From contig CAZSTR010000001.1 of the NCBI GenBank assembly GCA_964609975.1, positions 62,001 to 126,000 of the forward strand: 64,000 nucleotides of DNA, given 5' to 3'. Positions 31,392 to 40,794 of the stretch are shown piece by piece. How positions within the stretch are numbered: the first letter of the stretch is position 1; every line of letters begins with the position of its first letter. The position numbers and the translations under genes are program-made. Origin of the DNA: UBA5905 sp964609975 (lineage in GTDB: Bacteria > Bacillota > Clostridia > Oscillospirales > Acutalibacteraceae). Below the pieces are notes generated by a model. The model did not search any database, was not told the origin of the DNA, and worked only from the letters and a program-made list of their open reading frames with translations.

Positions 31392-32117
31392 ATGCTGCCA
31401 CTCGAACGACAAAATCAGATTTTATCCATTCTGGACAACCGCCACGCAGTCACCGTGGATGAGCTTTGCACCGCGCTCTATTCCAGCGGCGCCACCATCC
31501 GCCGGGATTTGCAGATACTCGAAAACCGGGGACTGATTCGCCGCACCCACGGCGGCGCGGTGCATATCGACGCCAACACCCGCGACTTCCCGCTGACCCT
31601 GCGGGAAAACGAAAACCTCAGCGCAAAGGAAGCGCTGGTGCAGCGGGCGGTTCCTCTTATCAAGGACGGCTACACACTGTTCATGGACTCCAGCAGCACC
31701 GTTTGCCGACTGGCGCGGCGGCTGGTGGGCTTTCAACAGCTGCGTGTCATCACAAACGGCCTGAAAACCGCCAGCATTTTGGCGGAAATCGACGGCGTGG
31801 AGGTATACGGAACCGGCGGACGGCTACGGCAGGGCGCCATGTCCTTCGTCGGCAATCAGGCAATGGATTTCGCCCGCCGCTTCAATGCGGACTACGCTTT
31901 CATTTCCTGCCGGGGCGTGGACGCAGAGGCGGGCATCACCGACTCCGACGAGCAGGAGGCGGAGCTGAAGCGGATATATATGCAAAACGCCCGCACAGTA
32001 GCTCTGCTGTGCGATTCCAGCAAAATCGGGAAACGCTACTTCTGCAAAATCAGCCCGCTAGACGCGGTACATAAAATAATCACAAATGTACAGCTCCCGC
32101 CGGAATATTCCCGCTGA
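31392..32117 (+). CDS. DeoR-family transcriptional regulator
   Basis: This 241-residue regulator has an N-terminal winged helix (LPLERQNQILSILDNR, then GATIRRDLQILENRGLIRRTHGG). The C-terminal DeoR sugar-phosphate sensor domain includes DSSSTVCRLAR, VITNGLKTASIL, GTGGRLRQ and DSSKIGKRYF. Such proteins sense phosphorylated sugars. It is divergent from the rhaB-led operon, so rhamnulose-1-phosphate or a related phosphate is the probable signal. I chose ATG 31392, 8 bases after AAAGGAG, over ATG 31386, which is only 2 bases away. Confidence 0.9.
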   Translation: MLPLERQNQILSILDNRHAVTVDELCTALYSSGATIRRDLQILENRGLIRRTHGGAVHIDANTRDFPLTLRENENLSAKEALVQRAVPLIKDGYTLFMDSSSTVCRLARRLVGFQQLRVITNGLKTASILAEIDGVEVYGTGGRLRQGAMSFVGNQAMDFARRFNADYAFISCRGVDAEAGITDSDEQEAELKRIYMQNARTVALLCDSSKIGKRYFCKISPLDAVHKIITNVQLPPEYSR

Positions 32118-32175
32118 ACTGCCCTTCCCCACCCACAACATCCTGTGGTTGAAAATGTAAGAAAGCACGAAAAGA

Positions 32176-32212
32176 GCAAGCCGCCCCGGTCAAATCGGCC
32201 GGGACGGCTTGC
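32176..32212. terminator. Intrinsic terminator between convergent genes
   Basis: GCAAGCCG and CGGCTTGC enclose a second CCCGG/CCGGG helix with one mismatch. A short T-rich run follows on the minus strand, so it mainly serves the leftward TadA/glycosyltransferase gene. Confidence 0.6.
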
Positions 32213-32222
32213 GTACATCTGT

Positions 32223-33821
32223 TTATTTCATGTGGCGAAGGGTATAATCCACAATCGCCTCCGCAGCGCGCTTTTCCGGACGGGCGGCGACCAGTCCTTC
32301 GGCCAACACCTTCAATCGCTCCGGCTCCTCCGTCAAGGAAACGGCCTTTTCTACAGCCGTTTCCCAATCGAACGCCGTTGGCAGGCCAAAGCGCTTTTGA
32401 AAATAGGCCATGTTTTTCGATTCACAGCCGGGAACAGCCAGCAATAGCACCGCCGGACACCCCACCGCCAACAGCTCTGTGGTGGTCAGTCCGCCGGGCT
32501 TTGTCACGCAGACATCCGCCGCCGCCATATAATCCGCCATTTTGTCTGTAAAGCTGATAGGCTGTACACAGGGGATGGCCGCGGTTTCCAACAGCTCCAG
32601 CAGCTCCCGGTTGTTTCCGCAGGCAACCACCGTCTGCACACCTTCCGGAAGCTGGCGGCCAAAGAAGGAAAGCTCCCGGTTGATATGGCCACAGCCCATG
32701 CTCCCGCAGGACAGTAGAAGCACCGGCTGGGCCGGGTCCAGCCCCAGCGCCTGCCGCGCCGCCTTTTTCTCCGGCGGCGCCGAGAAGCATTTTTTCACCG
32801 GAATTCCGGTGACCTTCAGCTTTTCCGCCGGAATCCCGGCGGCCTCAAATTCGCCGCTAAGCTCTGCCGCCGGCACAAACCAGGCATCCGCATCCAGCTC
32901 GCCGCTCCCCGGACAGCAGGTATAATCTGTGGAAACGAAATAAAACGGCAGGGTCAACCCGTATTTTCGTCGGGCGGCGGTGACCATCATGGCTGAAAAC
33001 ACATGAACGCACACCACCGCATCAAAGCCGTTTTCTTCCACAAAATCCCGAAGCCGTTCCACGCCACGGCTCAGCAGAGCCGCAATCCAATCGGAGCGAT
33101 GGCGCTCCTGAAAGGAATAGGCGCGGCCGAAGGCGCCCGGCAGATGGCGATACATATAGATATGCCCATGACTGACAATCGAGGAAAAATGGGGCGAAAC
33201 GAAGCGCAAGCCATCCTCGACGGAGCAATCGACGCTCCGTCCCTCCAGCTCCTCCTGCAAGGCCTTCGCCGCCGAATTATGGCCGCCACCGGTGTTGGCG
33301 GAAAGAATCAGCACTCGCTTTTTCGCCCCTTCATTGGGCGCATCGCTCCTCTGACGGCCGTTTTTGCGGGAAAAGCGTAGCCGACGGAAAAAATTCTGTA
33401 GCTCTCGTCGACATTCCTCCTCCAGCACGCCGGTCACCAGCGTCGGCCGGTGATTATAGGGCAAGGCGAACAAATCCACCAAGGAACCGCAGGAGCCGGC
33501 CTTCGGGTCAGCTGTCCCCTGAATCACCCGGTCGATGCGGGCGTTGATGATGGCGCCGGCGCACATAGGGCAAGGCTCCAGCGTTACATACAGGTCACAG
33601 CCGGACAGCCGCCAGCCACCAAGCCGATTACAAGCCTGCCGAATCGCCTCAAGCTCCGCATGAGCCAGCGCGTTTTTGTCTCGTTCCCGTCGGTTTCTCC
33701 CCCGCCCGACGATGACGCCTTCCTTCACAATCACGGCGCCCACCGGAACCTCTCCCTCGGCCGCCGCCTCCTGAGCCAGCTCCAGCGCCGCTCGCATCCA
33801 GCGCTCCTCAAACCCCGTCAT
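32223..33821 (-). CDS. TadA-like tRNA adenosine deaminase and MGDG/UgtP-type glycosyltransferase in one reading frame
   Basis: This frame encodes 532 residues. Residues 1-~150 are TadA: the zinc and proton-shuttle motifs are HAE (54-56) and PCPMC (83-87), for making inosine at the tRNA-Arg wobble base. Residues ~168-532 are a GT28/MGDG-synthase-like glycosyltransferase: VLILSANTGGGHNSAAKAL at the start, then SFTDKMADYMAAADVCVTKP followed by GGLTTTE. That family makes membrane glycolipids. The junction contains AGAGGAG, two out-of-frame ATGs and an A5 run. One extra A would separate it into two ordinary overlapping genes, so the fusion may be real or a single-base deletion. Confidence 0.8.
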   Translation of the reverse strand: MTGFEERWMRAALELAQEAAAEGEVPVGAVIVKEGVIVGRGRNRRERDKNALAHAELEAIRQACNRLGGWRLSGCDLYVTLEPCPMCAGAIINARIDRVIQGTADPKAGSCGSLVDLFALPYNHRPTLVTGVLEEECRRELQNFFRRLRFSRKNGRQRSDAPNEGAKKRVLILSANTGGGHNSAAKALQEELEGRSVDCSVEDGLRFVSPHFSSIVSHGHIYMYRHLPGAFGRAYSFQERHRSDWIAALLSRGVERLRDFVEENGFDAVVCVHVFSAMMVTAARRKYGLTLPFYFVSTDYTCCPGSGELDADAWFVPAAELSGEFEAAGIPAEKLKVTGIPVKKCFSAPPEKKAARQALGLDPAQPVLLLSCGSMGCGHINRELSFFGRQLPEGVQTVVACGNNRELLELLETAAIPCVQPISFTDKMADYMAAADVCVTKPGGLTTTELLAVGCPAVLLLAVPGCESKNMAYFQKRFGLPTAFDWETAVEKAVSLTEEPERLKVLAEGLVAARPEKRAAEAIVDYTLRHMK

Positions 33822-33822
33822 A

Positions 33823-34845
33823 TCACATTGCCTCCAGCACGGCCAGCCCTACCAGCACCGCAAGGGCTACCACCAGCACCGGCGCCGTCAACAGCGTCCT
33901 CGTCCGGTGGCCGCTCGAAAGCCCCGTTGCCGGCGGCGTCGGTCGCCGCAAAAGCTCGCTTTTCCGCAACACCAAGAGCAAAAGCGCCGCGCCGCCCAGC
34001 AAAATCAGTGCCCCCATCACAATCAAATTGAACACGACCATCGCCGTTTCGTCCATGTCATGGGTGAGATACCCCACCACCGAGGACAGGGCGTTGTTGC
34101 CGAAATGCACCGCCACTGCCAACCAGATATTCTCGGTTTTCACATAAATCCAGCCCAGAGCCAGCCCCACCACAAAGGCGAAGGGCACCTGCTGTAAATT
34201 TCCGTGCATCAGCCCGAAAAGCAACGCCGACATCAGCACCGCCGTCGTGTCTCCAAAGGGGCGCAGCTCCCGCAGAACATAGCCGCGCATCACCGCCTCC
34301 TCCAGCAACGCCGGCAACAGCGCAAACACGCCGATATACGCCAGCAGACCCGCCGGCGTATAGGTCATCAAATCCGGCGTCTCCGGCACGCTGGCGCCAA
34401 ACTGCTCGAAAAACGCTACCACATAGTTGGCCACCACATTCGCCAGCATACACAGCCCAATACAGGCCAAAAAAACCAAAAAGGCATCGGTGCCGTTGAC
34501 TAGCTTCGCCGGGGTCAGCGGAAAATAGCGCCGACCGGCGCACAAAGCCACCACCAGCGCCGGAGCCAGCATGGCGAAGGTGTAAATTCCGGCATAGACC
34601 GCCAGATAGGTCATTTTATCCAGCCCCAAAAAGGCAGAGGACAGCCGTTCGCCGGACACAAGCCCCGTAAACAGCAGAAAATAAGCCAAAACCGTGAAGG
34701 TGAGCTGAAGTCCGGCGGTGTTTGCCAGCATCAGCGCGCCCACAAAATTCCCCTGGCGGCGCAAAATGCGTCGTTCCGCCTTATCGGGAGATACTGGTGG
34801 CGGCTGGGGAGCATAATAGAGCGGAGGCGGGGTAAATTGGGTCAT
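33823..34845 (-). CDS. CPBP-family intramembrane metalloprotease
   Basis: This 340-residue membrane protein has about eight hydrophobic segments. The CAAX/CPBP protease motifs are LLEEAVMRGYVL (EExxxR), FGLMHGN and VHFGNN. The N-terminus is a proline-rich cytosolic stretch (TPPPLYYAPQPPP). The family includes prenyl-protein proteases and bacteriocin-immunity proteins; the substrate here is unknown. The ATG at 34845 has AAAGGAAC upstream. The TadA/glycosyltransferase ATG is 2 bases past its stop, so they are co-transcribed. Confidence 0.88.
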   Translation of the reverse strand: MTQFTPPPLYYAPQPPPVSPDKAERRILRRQGNFVGALMLANTAGLQLTFTVLAYFLLFTGLVSGERLSSAFLGLDKMTYLAVYAGIYTFAMLAPALVVALCAGRRYFPLTPAKLVNGTDAFLVFLACIGLCMLANVVANYVVAFFEQFGASVPETPDLMTYTPAGLLAYIGVFALLPALLEEAVMRGYVLRELRPFGDTTAVLMSALLFGLMHGNLQQVPFAFVVGLALGWIYVKTENIWLAVAVHFGNNALSSVVGYLTHDMDETAMVVFNLIVMGALILLGGAALLLLVLRKSELLRRPTPPATGLSSGHRTRTLLTAPVLVVALAVLVGLAVLEAM

Positions 34846-34935
34846 AAGCGATAGTTCCTTTCTGAAAAAACAAAGCTTTTTTCTATTTAGCCACATTCTA
34901 ACACAATTCTATCCAATTGTACAGGGATTTTTTCG

Positions 34936-34964
34936 TTGCATATCCGATAGATTTGTGGTATAGT
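34936..34964 (+). promoter_or_regulatory. Promoter of the murI-argS operon
   Basis: TTGCAT (34936-34941) and TATAGT (34959-34964) are 17 bp apart. A palindrome ACAATT-N6-AATTGT (34903-34920) lies upstream, between this promoter and the divergent CPBP gene, and may be an operator. Confidence 0.6.
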
Positions 34965-34998
34965 ATGCTTTAGTGTAGAAATTTAAGGGGAGATTGTA

Positions 34999-35835
34999 TT
35001 GGATAACCGTCCAATTGGCGTGTTTGATTCCGGTGTGGGCGGACTCACCGTGGTGCGACAGCTCCAGGCGATTCTGCCGCAGGAAAGCATCGTCTATTTC
35101 GGCGACACCGGGCGGGTGCCCTATGGCACTCGAAGTGAAGAGACCATTCGGCGCTACGCGCGGGAGGACTGTCGGTTTCTCACCGACCGGGCGGTGAAAT
35201 GTATCATCGCCGCCTGCGGCACCGTCAGCTCCGTGGCCGGCGATGTGCTCGCCGCCCAGCCCGTGCCTGCCTTCGGCGTTGTGGAGGCCACCGCCGCCGC
35301 AGCAGTAAAGGCGACAAAAAACAAAAAAATCGGCATCATCGGCACCCCCGCCACCGTCGGCTCCGGCGCGTTCCACCGCGCCCTGACAACGCTTGATCCG
35401 GCCATCGAAATCACGGCCGTTGCCTGTCCAGTGCTAGTGACGCTGGTGGAAAATGGCTGGACCGAGCCGGGAGACGCGGTGACCGAGGCGGCCGTCGCCC
35501 GCTACCTGGAACCGATACAAAAAGCAGGGGCTGACACGTTGATTCTCGGCTGCACCCATTTTCCGTTGCTGGCTCCTATCATCCAAAACCGGCTCAGCCC
35601 CACGGTGACCCTCATCGACTCCGGCCGAGAAACCGCCGCCGCCTGCGCCGCCCGGCTGAAGGCCGCCGACAGGCTGGCCGCCTCGGAAAAGCAGACTGGC
35701 GACTGTCAGTTTTTCGTATCCGACCGGCCGAACGGCTTCGAGGTCATCGCCCGGCGCTTTCTTGGCCACCCCGTGGGAAACGAAGTGAAAACCGTTTCGC
35801 CGGAGGACACAGATCATACAAAGAAAGGCGGTTGA
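34999..35835 (+). CDS. murI: Glutamate racemase
   Basis: This 278-residue enzyme makes D-glutamate for peptidoglycan. It has GVFDSGVGGLTV at the N-terminus, FGDTGRVPYG, and the two catalytic cysteines in AACGTVSS and LGCTHFPLL. The first motif has CGT where most racemases have CNT, a variant I expect in this clade. The start is TTG 34999, 6 bases after AAGGGGAG. It is the first gene of a murI-DUF1934-argS unit. Confidence 0.92.
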   Translation: MDNRPIGVFDSGVGGLTVVRQLQAILPQESIVYFGDTGRVPYGTRSEETIRRYAREDCRFLTDRAVKCIIAACGTVSSVAGDVLAAQPVPAFGVVEATAAAAVKATKNKKIGIIGTPATVGSGAFHRALTTLDPAIEITAVACPVLVTLVENGWTEPGDAVTEAAVARYLEPIQKAGADTLILGCTHFPLLAPIIQNRLSPTVTLIDSGRETAAACAARLKAADRLAASEKQTGDCQFFVSDRPNGFEVIARRFLGHPVGNEVKTVSPEDTDHTKKGG

Positions 35836-35838
35836 ACC

Positions 35839-36273
35839 GTGGACGCAATCATACATATTACCGGCACTCAGCGCCTGGAGGGTCAGGAGCCGGACACCAT
35901 CGAGCTGACCACCCGCGGCAGCTTTCATAAAACAGAGGAGGGCTACGCTCTCTGCTATACCGAAGAGGCCGCCGAGGCGGAGCGCACCGCCGTCACCCTG
36001 CACATCACCCCCCGACAGGTGATGCTGGAACGCTCCGGCGGCCACGCCGGAATGCTGATTCTAGAAAAACAGCGCCGCCATCACAGCCAATACGCCACAC
36101 CCTATGGCGTGCTGGATATGGGAACCTACGCCACCGCTCTGGACTGGAGCCTGAACGCGGCCGGCGGAACGCTGGATTTCGCCTATACCCTCGGCTTCAA
36201 TGGCGGCATCAATTCCACACACACCGTGCACATCACCGTACAGGAGGAAAAAACATCATGTCCAATATCGTAA
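35839..36273 (+). CDS. DUF1934 (YwiB-like) beta-barrel protein
   Basis: This 144-residue protein has the DUF1934 pattern: ITGTQRLEGQEPDTIELTTRG, a central RQVMLERSGGHAGMLILEK, and a C-terminal ALDWSLNAAGGTLDFAYTLG of lipocalin-like character. It starts with GTG three bases after murI and overlaps argS by 16 bases. DUF1934 next to argS is a recurrent Firmicute arrangement. The function is unknown. Confidence 0.85.
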   Translation: MDAIIHITGTQRLEGQEPDTIELTTRGSFHKTEEGYALCYTEEAAEAERTAVTLHITPRQVMLERSGGHAGMLILEKQRRHHSQYATPYGVLDMGTYATALDWSLNAAGGTLDFAYTLGFNGGINSTHTVHITVQEEKTSCPIS

Positions 36274-37994
36274 CCAAAACCGAAGAACAGCTGCGCCAGC
36301 GCATCGCCGCAGCCGTCGCAAAGGCCATCGCCGACGGAGAGCTGCCGGCGGCCGAGCTTCCCGCCTATACGGTGGAAGTTCCCGCCGACCGGAAAAACGG
36401 CGATCTCGCGGTGAATGTGGCCATGGTTTCCGCCCGCGCTTTTCATGGCGCGCCCCGGAAAATCGCCGAAGCCATCGCCGCCCGCTTCGAAACGGAAAAC
36501 AGCTTTTTCGAGCGCATCGAGGTAGCCGGGCCGGGCTTTTTGAACCTGTTTCTCTCCCCTGCCTATTACGGCGGCGTGATTGAGGAAATCCGCCAAAAGG
36601 GAGAGGCCTATGGCCGCTCCAACTTCGGCCGGGGCGAAAAGGTGATGGTGGAATATGTTTCCGCCAACCCTACCGGCCCCATGCATATGGGAAACGCCCG
36701 TGGCGGCGCCCTGGGCGACTGTCTGGCCAGCGTGCTGGATTATGCCGGCTATGACGTATGGCGGGAGTTTTATATCAACGACGCCGGAAATCAGATTGAC
36801 AAATTCGGTCTGTCTCTGGAGGTGCGCTATCTCCAGCTGTTTTTGGGCGAAGAAAATGTGGTTCTCCCAGAGGACGCCTATCATGGCGACGACATCCGAG
36901 AGCGCGCCGCCGCCTTCGCGAAGGAGCACGGAGACGCCTTTGTGAACGCCACCGCCGAGGAGCGGCGGCGGGCGCTGGTGGAATATGCGTTGCCGCTGAA
37001 CATCGCCAAGATGAAGGCGGATATGGCAAAATATCGCATTGAATATGACCGCTGGTTCACCGAATCCACCTTGCACCAGAACGGCGAGCTGAAGGAAGTC
37101 ATCGACATCCTCACTGAAAAAAGCCTCACCTATGAAAAGGATGGAGCCTTGTGGTATAAGGCCGGCGCCTTCGGCGAAAAATATCAACCGAAGAAGCACA
37201 AAACAAAGGACGGCGAGGAGGAAGGCATCAAGGACGAGGTTTTGGTGCGCGCTAACGGCAATCCCACCTATTTCGCCGCCGACATCGCCTATCACCGCAA
37301 CAAATTTCTGCGGGGCTACACCACCCTCATTGATGTCTGGGGCGCCGACCACCACGGCCATGTGGCGCGGATGAAGGGTGCCATGGATGCCGTCGGTCTG
37401 GACGGCGAAAAGCTCCACGTGGTGCTTATGCAGCTGGTGCGGCTGGTGCGGGACGGGGAAATCGTCCGTATGTCCAAGCGCAGCGGAAAGGCCATCCAAC
37501 TCAGCGACCTTTTGGATGAGGTTCCGGTGGACGCCGCCCGCTTCTTTTTCAACCAGCGGGAGGCCAACACCCAGATGGAATTCGACCTGGGATTGGCCAT
37601 CGAGGAATCCTCCTCAAACCCGGTTTATTATGTCCAATATGCCCACGCCCGCATCCATTCCATTTTCCGCAAGCAGGGGTTGGCGGCGGGCGATTGCACC
37701 GCCACCCCTGCCCAGCTGGCCCTGCTCACCGCTCCGGAGGAGCGGGAGCTTATCCGCCATCTATCCGGTCTGGAAAAGGCGGTTGTGGACTGCGCCCGGT
37801 GTATGGATCCCTCCGGCATCACCCGCTATGCGCTGGAGCTGGCGACCCTGTTCCATAAGTTCTATAACGCCTGCCACATCAACGGCGTGGACAGCGATTT
37901 GGCCGCCGCTCGACTGGCGCTGTGCGATGCCGCCCGCATCGCCCTGCACAACACCCTCTCCATCATGAAAATCGACGCTCCGAAGAGTATGTAA
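36258..37994 (+). CDS. argS: Arginyl-tRNA synthetase
   Basis: This 578-residue class I synthetase charges tRNA-Arg. It has an N-terminal Add-1 domain, VEYVSANPTGPMHMGNARGG containing the HIGH-type motif (HMGN), FYINDAGNQ, and a KMSKS-type RMSKRSGK. A C-terminal DALR anticodon-binding domain ends the chain. The ATG has AGGAGG upstream inside the DUF1934 gene. A strong terminator follows 14 bases after the stop. Confidence 0.97.
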   Translation: MSNIVTKTEEQLRQRIAAAVAKAIADGELPAAELPAYTVEVPADRKNGDLAVNVAMVSARAFHGAPRKIAEAIAARFETENSFFERIEVAGPGFLNLFLSPAYYGGVIEEIRQKGEAYGRSNFGRGEKVMVEYVSANPTGPMHMGNARGGALGDCLASVLDYAGYDVWREFYINDAGNQIDKFGLSLEVRYLQLFLGEENVVLPEDAYHGDDIRERAAAFAKEHGDAFVNATAEERRRALVEYALPLNIAKMKADMAKYRIEYDRWFTESTLHQNGELKEVIDILTEKSLTYEKDGALWYKAGAFGEKYQPKKHKTKDGEEEGIKDEVLVRANGNPTYFAADIAYHRNKFLRGYTTLIDVWGADHHGHVARMKGAMDAVGLDGEKLHVVLMQLVRLVRDGEIVRMSKRSGKAIQLSDLLDEVPVDAARFFFNQREANTQMEFDLGLAIEESSSNPVYYVQYAHARIHSIFRKQGLAAGDCTATPAQLALLTAPEERELIRHLSGLEKAVVDCARCMDPSGITRYALELATLFHKFYNACHINGVDSDLAAARLALCDAARIALHNTLSIMKIDAPKSM

Positions 37995-38008
37995 TCTGTC
38001 GCAAAAAC

Positions 38009-38045
38009 AAAAACCGTGTTCTGCTTTCGCAGAGCACGGTTTTTT
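38009..38045. terminator. Bidirectional intrinsic terminator
   Basis: AAAAACCGTG pairs with CACGGTTTTT, with an inner TTCTGC/GCAGAG extension. It separates the convergent argS and ligA genes. Confidence 0.9.
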
Positions 38046-38048
38046 CCA

Positions 38049-40028
38049 TCATTCCAGCATTTTCAGAAACTGCGCCTCGTCAATGACCGGGATTCCCAGC
38101 TGTTGCGCTTTGTCCAGCTTGCTTCCGGCCTCCTCGCCGGCCAGCACATAGGTGGTTTTTTTCGAAACCGAGGAGGAAGCCTTTCCGCCCCTCTGTTCGA
38201 TTTTCTCCTGCGCCTCGCTGCGCTTGAGTGTCGGCAGAGTTCCGGTCAGCACAAAGGTCATCCCGTCAAAGCGGCTATCGATTCTCCGACTTTTTGCCTG
38301 CATATTTACCCCGGAAAGGCGAAGCTGTTCCACCAGATGGCGGGAGGGCGCCAGTGCAAAGAAGGCCACCACGCTTTCCGCCATCACGCCGCCGAAACCG
38401 TCGATTGCACCGATTTCGGTCGCGTCGGCCGCCAGCAGGGCGTCCATGCTCTCGAAATGCGCGGCCAACAGCTTCGCGGCCTTTTCGCCGATATGGCGGA
38501 TGCCCAGCCCATAAATCACTCGATACAGGTCGTTTTCCTTGGATTTTTCGATGGCGGCGAGAAGGTTGTCGGCGGATTTTTCGCCCAGCCCCTCCAATCC
38601 AGCCAGTTTTTTCCGTTCCAGCCGATAAAGGTCATATAGCTCCTCCACAAGCCCTATGTTCACCAGCAGCTCCAGCACCGCCGGACCAAGCCCATCTATG
38701 TCCATGGCATCCTTCGAGGTGAAATGAATCAAATGGCGCAGGCGTTGGGCGGGACATTCGGGATTCACACAACGCAAATCCGCTTCCTCCTCCTCCCGCA
38801 CCGCTGGCTGGCCGCAGGAGGGGCAAACCGACGGCAAGCAATAAGGCTTCCCGTCGGCACAATGGCGCACCACCCGCACAACCTCCGGGATGATTTCCCC
38901 CGCCTTGCGCATGGCCACCGTGTCGCCGATTTGCAATCCCTTTTCGTCGATGAAATTCTGATTATGCAGGGTGGCGCGGCTGACGGTTGTGCCCGCCAGC
39001 GTCACCGGATCGAAAACCCCGGTTGGCGTGAGCACGCCGGTGCGTCCAACCTGCACCTCTACCGCCCGCAGAACCGTCTCCTTCTCCTCCGGCGGATACT
39101 TATAGGCCACCGCCCATTTAGGAAATTTCGCAGTGCTTCCCAGCGCTTCTCTATCTGTGAAGCTATCCACCTTCACAACCGCGCCGTCGATGTCATAGGA
39201 AAGCGCCGTTCGCTGTTCACCCAGCTCCCGAATCCGCGCCAGCGCCGTTTCCAGCGAATCCGTGACACAATAGCCGGGAATCACCGGAAACCCAAGAGCC
39301 TCCATCCGCGCCAGCGAGGCGGCATGGGAAACCATCATCTCCCCTTCGATGCTTTGCATATTGAAAACAAAAATCGACAGCTTTCGCCGGGCGACCACCG
39401 CCGGGTCCTTCTGGCGCAATGTCCCGGCCGCCGAGTTGCGGGGATTTTTGAAGGGTTTTTCGCCGTTCTCCTCCTGCTGGTGCACGAGGGTGGCGAAGCT
39501 TTCCCGCGGCATATACACCTCGCCCCGCACAATCAGCCGCTCCACCGGCTCCCGCAAAATCTGAGGAATGTCCGCGATTTGCAGAAGATTCGCGGAAACA
39601 TCCTCACCCACAAGGCCGTCTCCGCGGGTCGCGCCGCGGAAAAACCGCCCGTTTCGGTATTCGATGGCTACGGAAAGACCATCGATTTTCGGTTCCACCA
39701 CATAAACCGGATGGGACACCGTCTCCCGCACCCGCCCGTCGAAGGCGCACACTTCCTCCTCTGAGAAAACATCCTGCAGGCTTCCCAGCGGCACCTCATG
39801 GGTCACCTCCGAGAACAACCGGGAGCGTTCTCCGTGGATGCGCTGAGTATAGGAATCCGGCGTAATCAGCTGTGGGAATTCCTTTTCCAGCGCACGAAGC
39901 TCCCGCGTCAGGGCATCGAAGGCATCGTCCTCCAGCTCCGGCGCATCCTCATCATAATAGCGATGGCTGTGATATTCGATTTGCTCCCGTAGCTCCTGCA
40001 CGCGCCGTTGGGCTTTTTCCAGCTCCAT
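38049..40028 (-). CDS. ligA: NAD-dependent DNA ligase
   Basis: This 659-residue ligase seals nicks in replication and repair. The adenylation lysine is in VEPKIDGLSVAIEY, with RGEVYMP and DGAVVKVD as later nucleotidyltransferase motifs. An OB fold follows (VGRTGVLTPTGVFDPV). Next is a four-cysteine zinc finger (CPSCGQP and CVNPECPAQ), then HhH repeats, and finally a BRCT domain (MTFVLTGTLPTLKRSEAQEK). I chose ATG 40028, after the yunB stop, giving the usual family length; a start 13 codons earlier would overlap yunB. Confidence 0.96.
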   Translation of the reverse strand: MELEKAQRRVQELREQIEYHSHRYYDEDAPELEDDAFDALTRELRALEKEFPQLITPDSYTQRIHGERSRLFSEVTHEVPLGSLQDVFSEEEVCAFDGRVRETVSHPVYVVEPKIDGLSVAIEYRNGRFFRGATRGDGLVGEDVSANLLQIADIPQILREPVERLIVRGEVYMPRESFATLVHQQEENGEKPFKNPRNSAAGTLRQKDPAVVARRKLSIFVFNMQSIEGEMMVSHAASLARMEALGFPVIPGYCVTDSLETALARIRELGEQRTALSYDIDGAVVKVDSFTDREALGSTAKFPKWAVAYKYPPEEKETVLRAVEVQVGRTGVLTPTGVFDPVTLAGTTVSRATLHNQNFIDEKGLQIGDTVAMRKAGEIIPEVVRVVRHCADGKPYCLPSVCPSCGQPAVREEEEADLRCVNPECPAQRLRHLIHFTSKDAMDIDGLGPAVLELLVNIGLVEELYDLYRLERKKLAGLEGLGEKSADNLLAAIEKSKENDLYRVIYGLGIRHIGEKAAKLLAAHFESMDALLAADATEIGAIDGFGGVMAESVVAFFALAPSRHLVEQLRLSGVNMQAKSRRIDSRFDGMTFVLTGTLPTLKRSEAQEKIEQRGGKASSSVSKKTTYVLAGEEAGSKLDKAQQLGIPVIDEAQFLKMLE

Positions 40029-40050
40029 CTGCACTTCATCTCCGTTTTCT

Positions 40051-40743
40051 TCAATCCACATGGCCATAATTGAAAATTTTGTCCGTTAAATCGTCGTCCG
40101 CGTCCATCACCTGGGTCAGCGTTTCCGGAATCTCCCCCTGAACCACCGCCTCCGCCACCGGGAAGGCGCTGTCCAGCGTCACGGAAGAGCGCCCGGCCGA
40201 GGTGACCACGCAAAGGCTGATTTTCAGCTCCACCTGCACCCGATACAGGCTTTGGTTGATGCCGGTCGATTCCAGCAAGGAGGAGGCGGAGGACAGCACC
40301 GTCGCCGTGGCGCTCATGGGAAAGCGCAACACCGGCCCCCAGCCGCTCAGCGCCTCCGGCCCGCACAGCGTGCCCAGTGGCACATCCGCCGACACCCGCG
40401 TCATCCCCTCCATGGCGGCCATGATATAGCTTCCCACATCGGTGCGCACCGTATTCACCGCCGCCGTATCGGTCACAATCGCGGAAACGGTTTGGTTTTC
40501 GGCATAATCCACCCGAATCATGGAGCGGCAAAGGGCACTTCGTTCCTCCAGCACCCGGCCGAAGGCCTCGTTCACCAGCGTTTCGGCTATCCACAGCGCC
40601 TGGCTTTCCGCGAAGGTCAGCACCACCTCGCGGCAATGGAGCAGACAGCCCGCCGCCCCCACAACCAGCAAGCCACAGACGGCCAAAGCGCGTACGGCCA
40701 GCCATCGACGGCGGCGGCGCAAACGCCCTCGCAACCTTTTCAT
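40051..40743 (-). CDS. yunB: Sporulation protein YunB
   Basis: This 230-residue protein has an Arg-rich cytoplasmic start, one N-terminal membrane anchor (~14-37), and the YunB core: ALWIAETLVNEAF, VDYAENQTVSAIVTDTAAVN, PLGTLCGPEALSGWGP, and VELKISLCVV. In Bacillus it is a sigma-E-controlled sporulation gene. Here GAGGTGA precedes the ATG, and ligA follows after 22 bases. This is one of the direct signs that the organism sporulates. Confidence 0.92.
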   Translation of the reverse strand: MKRLRGRLRRRRRWLAVRALAVCGLLVVGAAGCLLHCREVVLTFAESQALWIAETLVNEAFGRVLEERSALCRSMIRVDYAENQTVSAIVTDTAAVNTVRTDVGSYIMAAMEGMTRVSADVPLGTLCGPEALSGWGPVLRFPMSATATVLSSASSLLESTGINQSLYRVQVELKISLCVVTSAGRSSVTLDSAFPVAEAVVQGEIPETLTQVMDADDDLTDKIFNYGHVD

Positions 40744-40794
40744 CGCCCATCACCTCATGACTAGGGTATGAAAAAGGGCTGTACCGAGTGCGCT

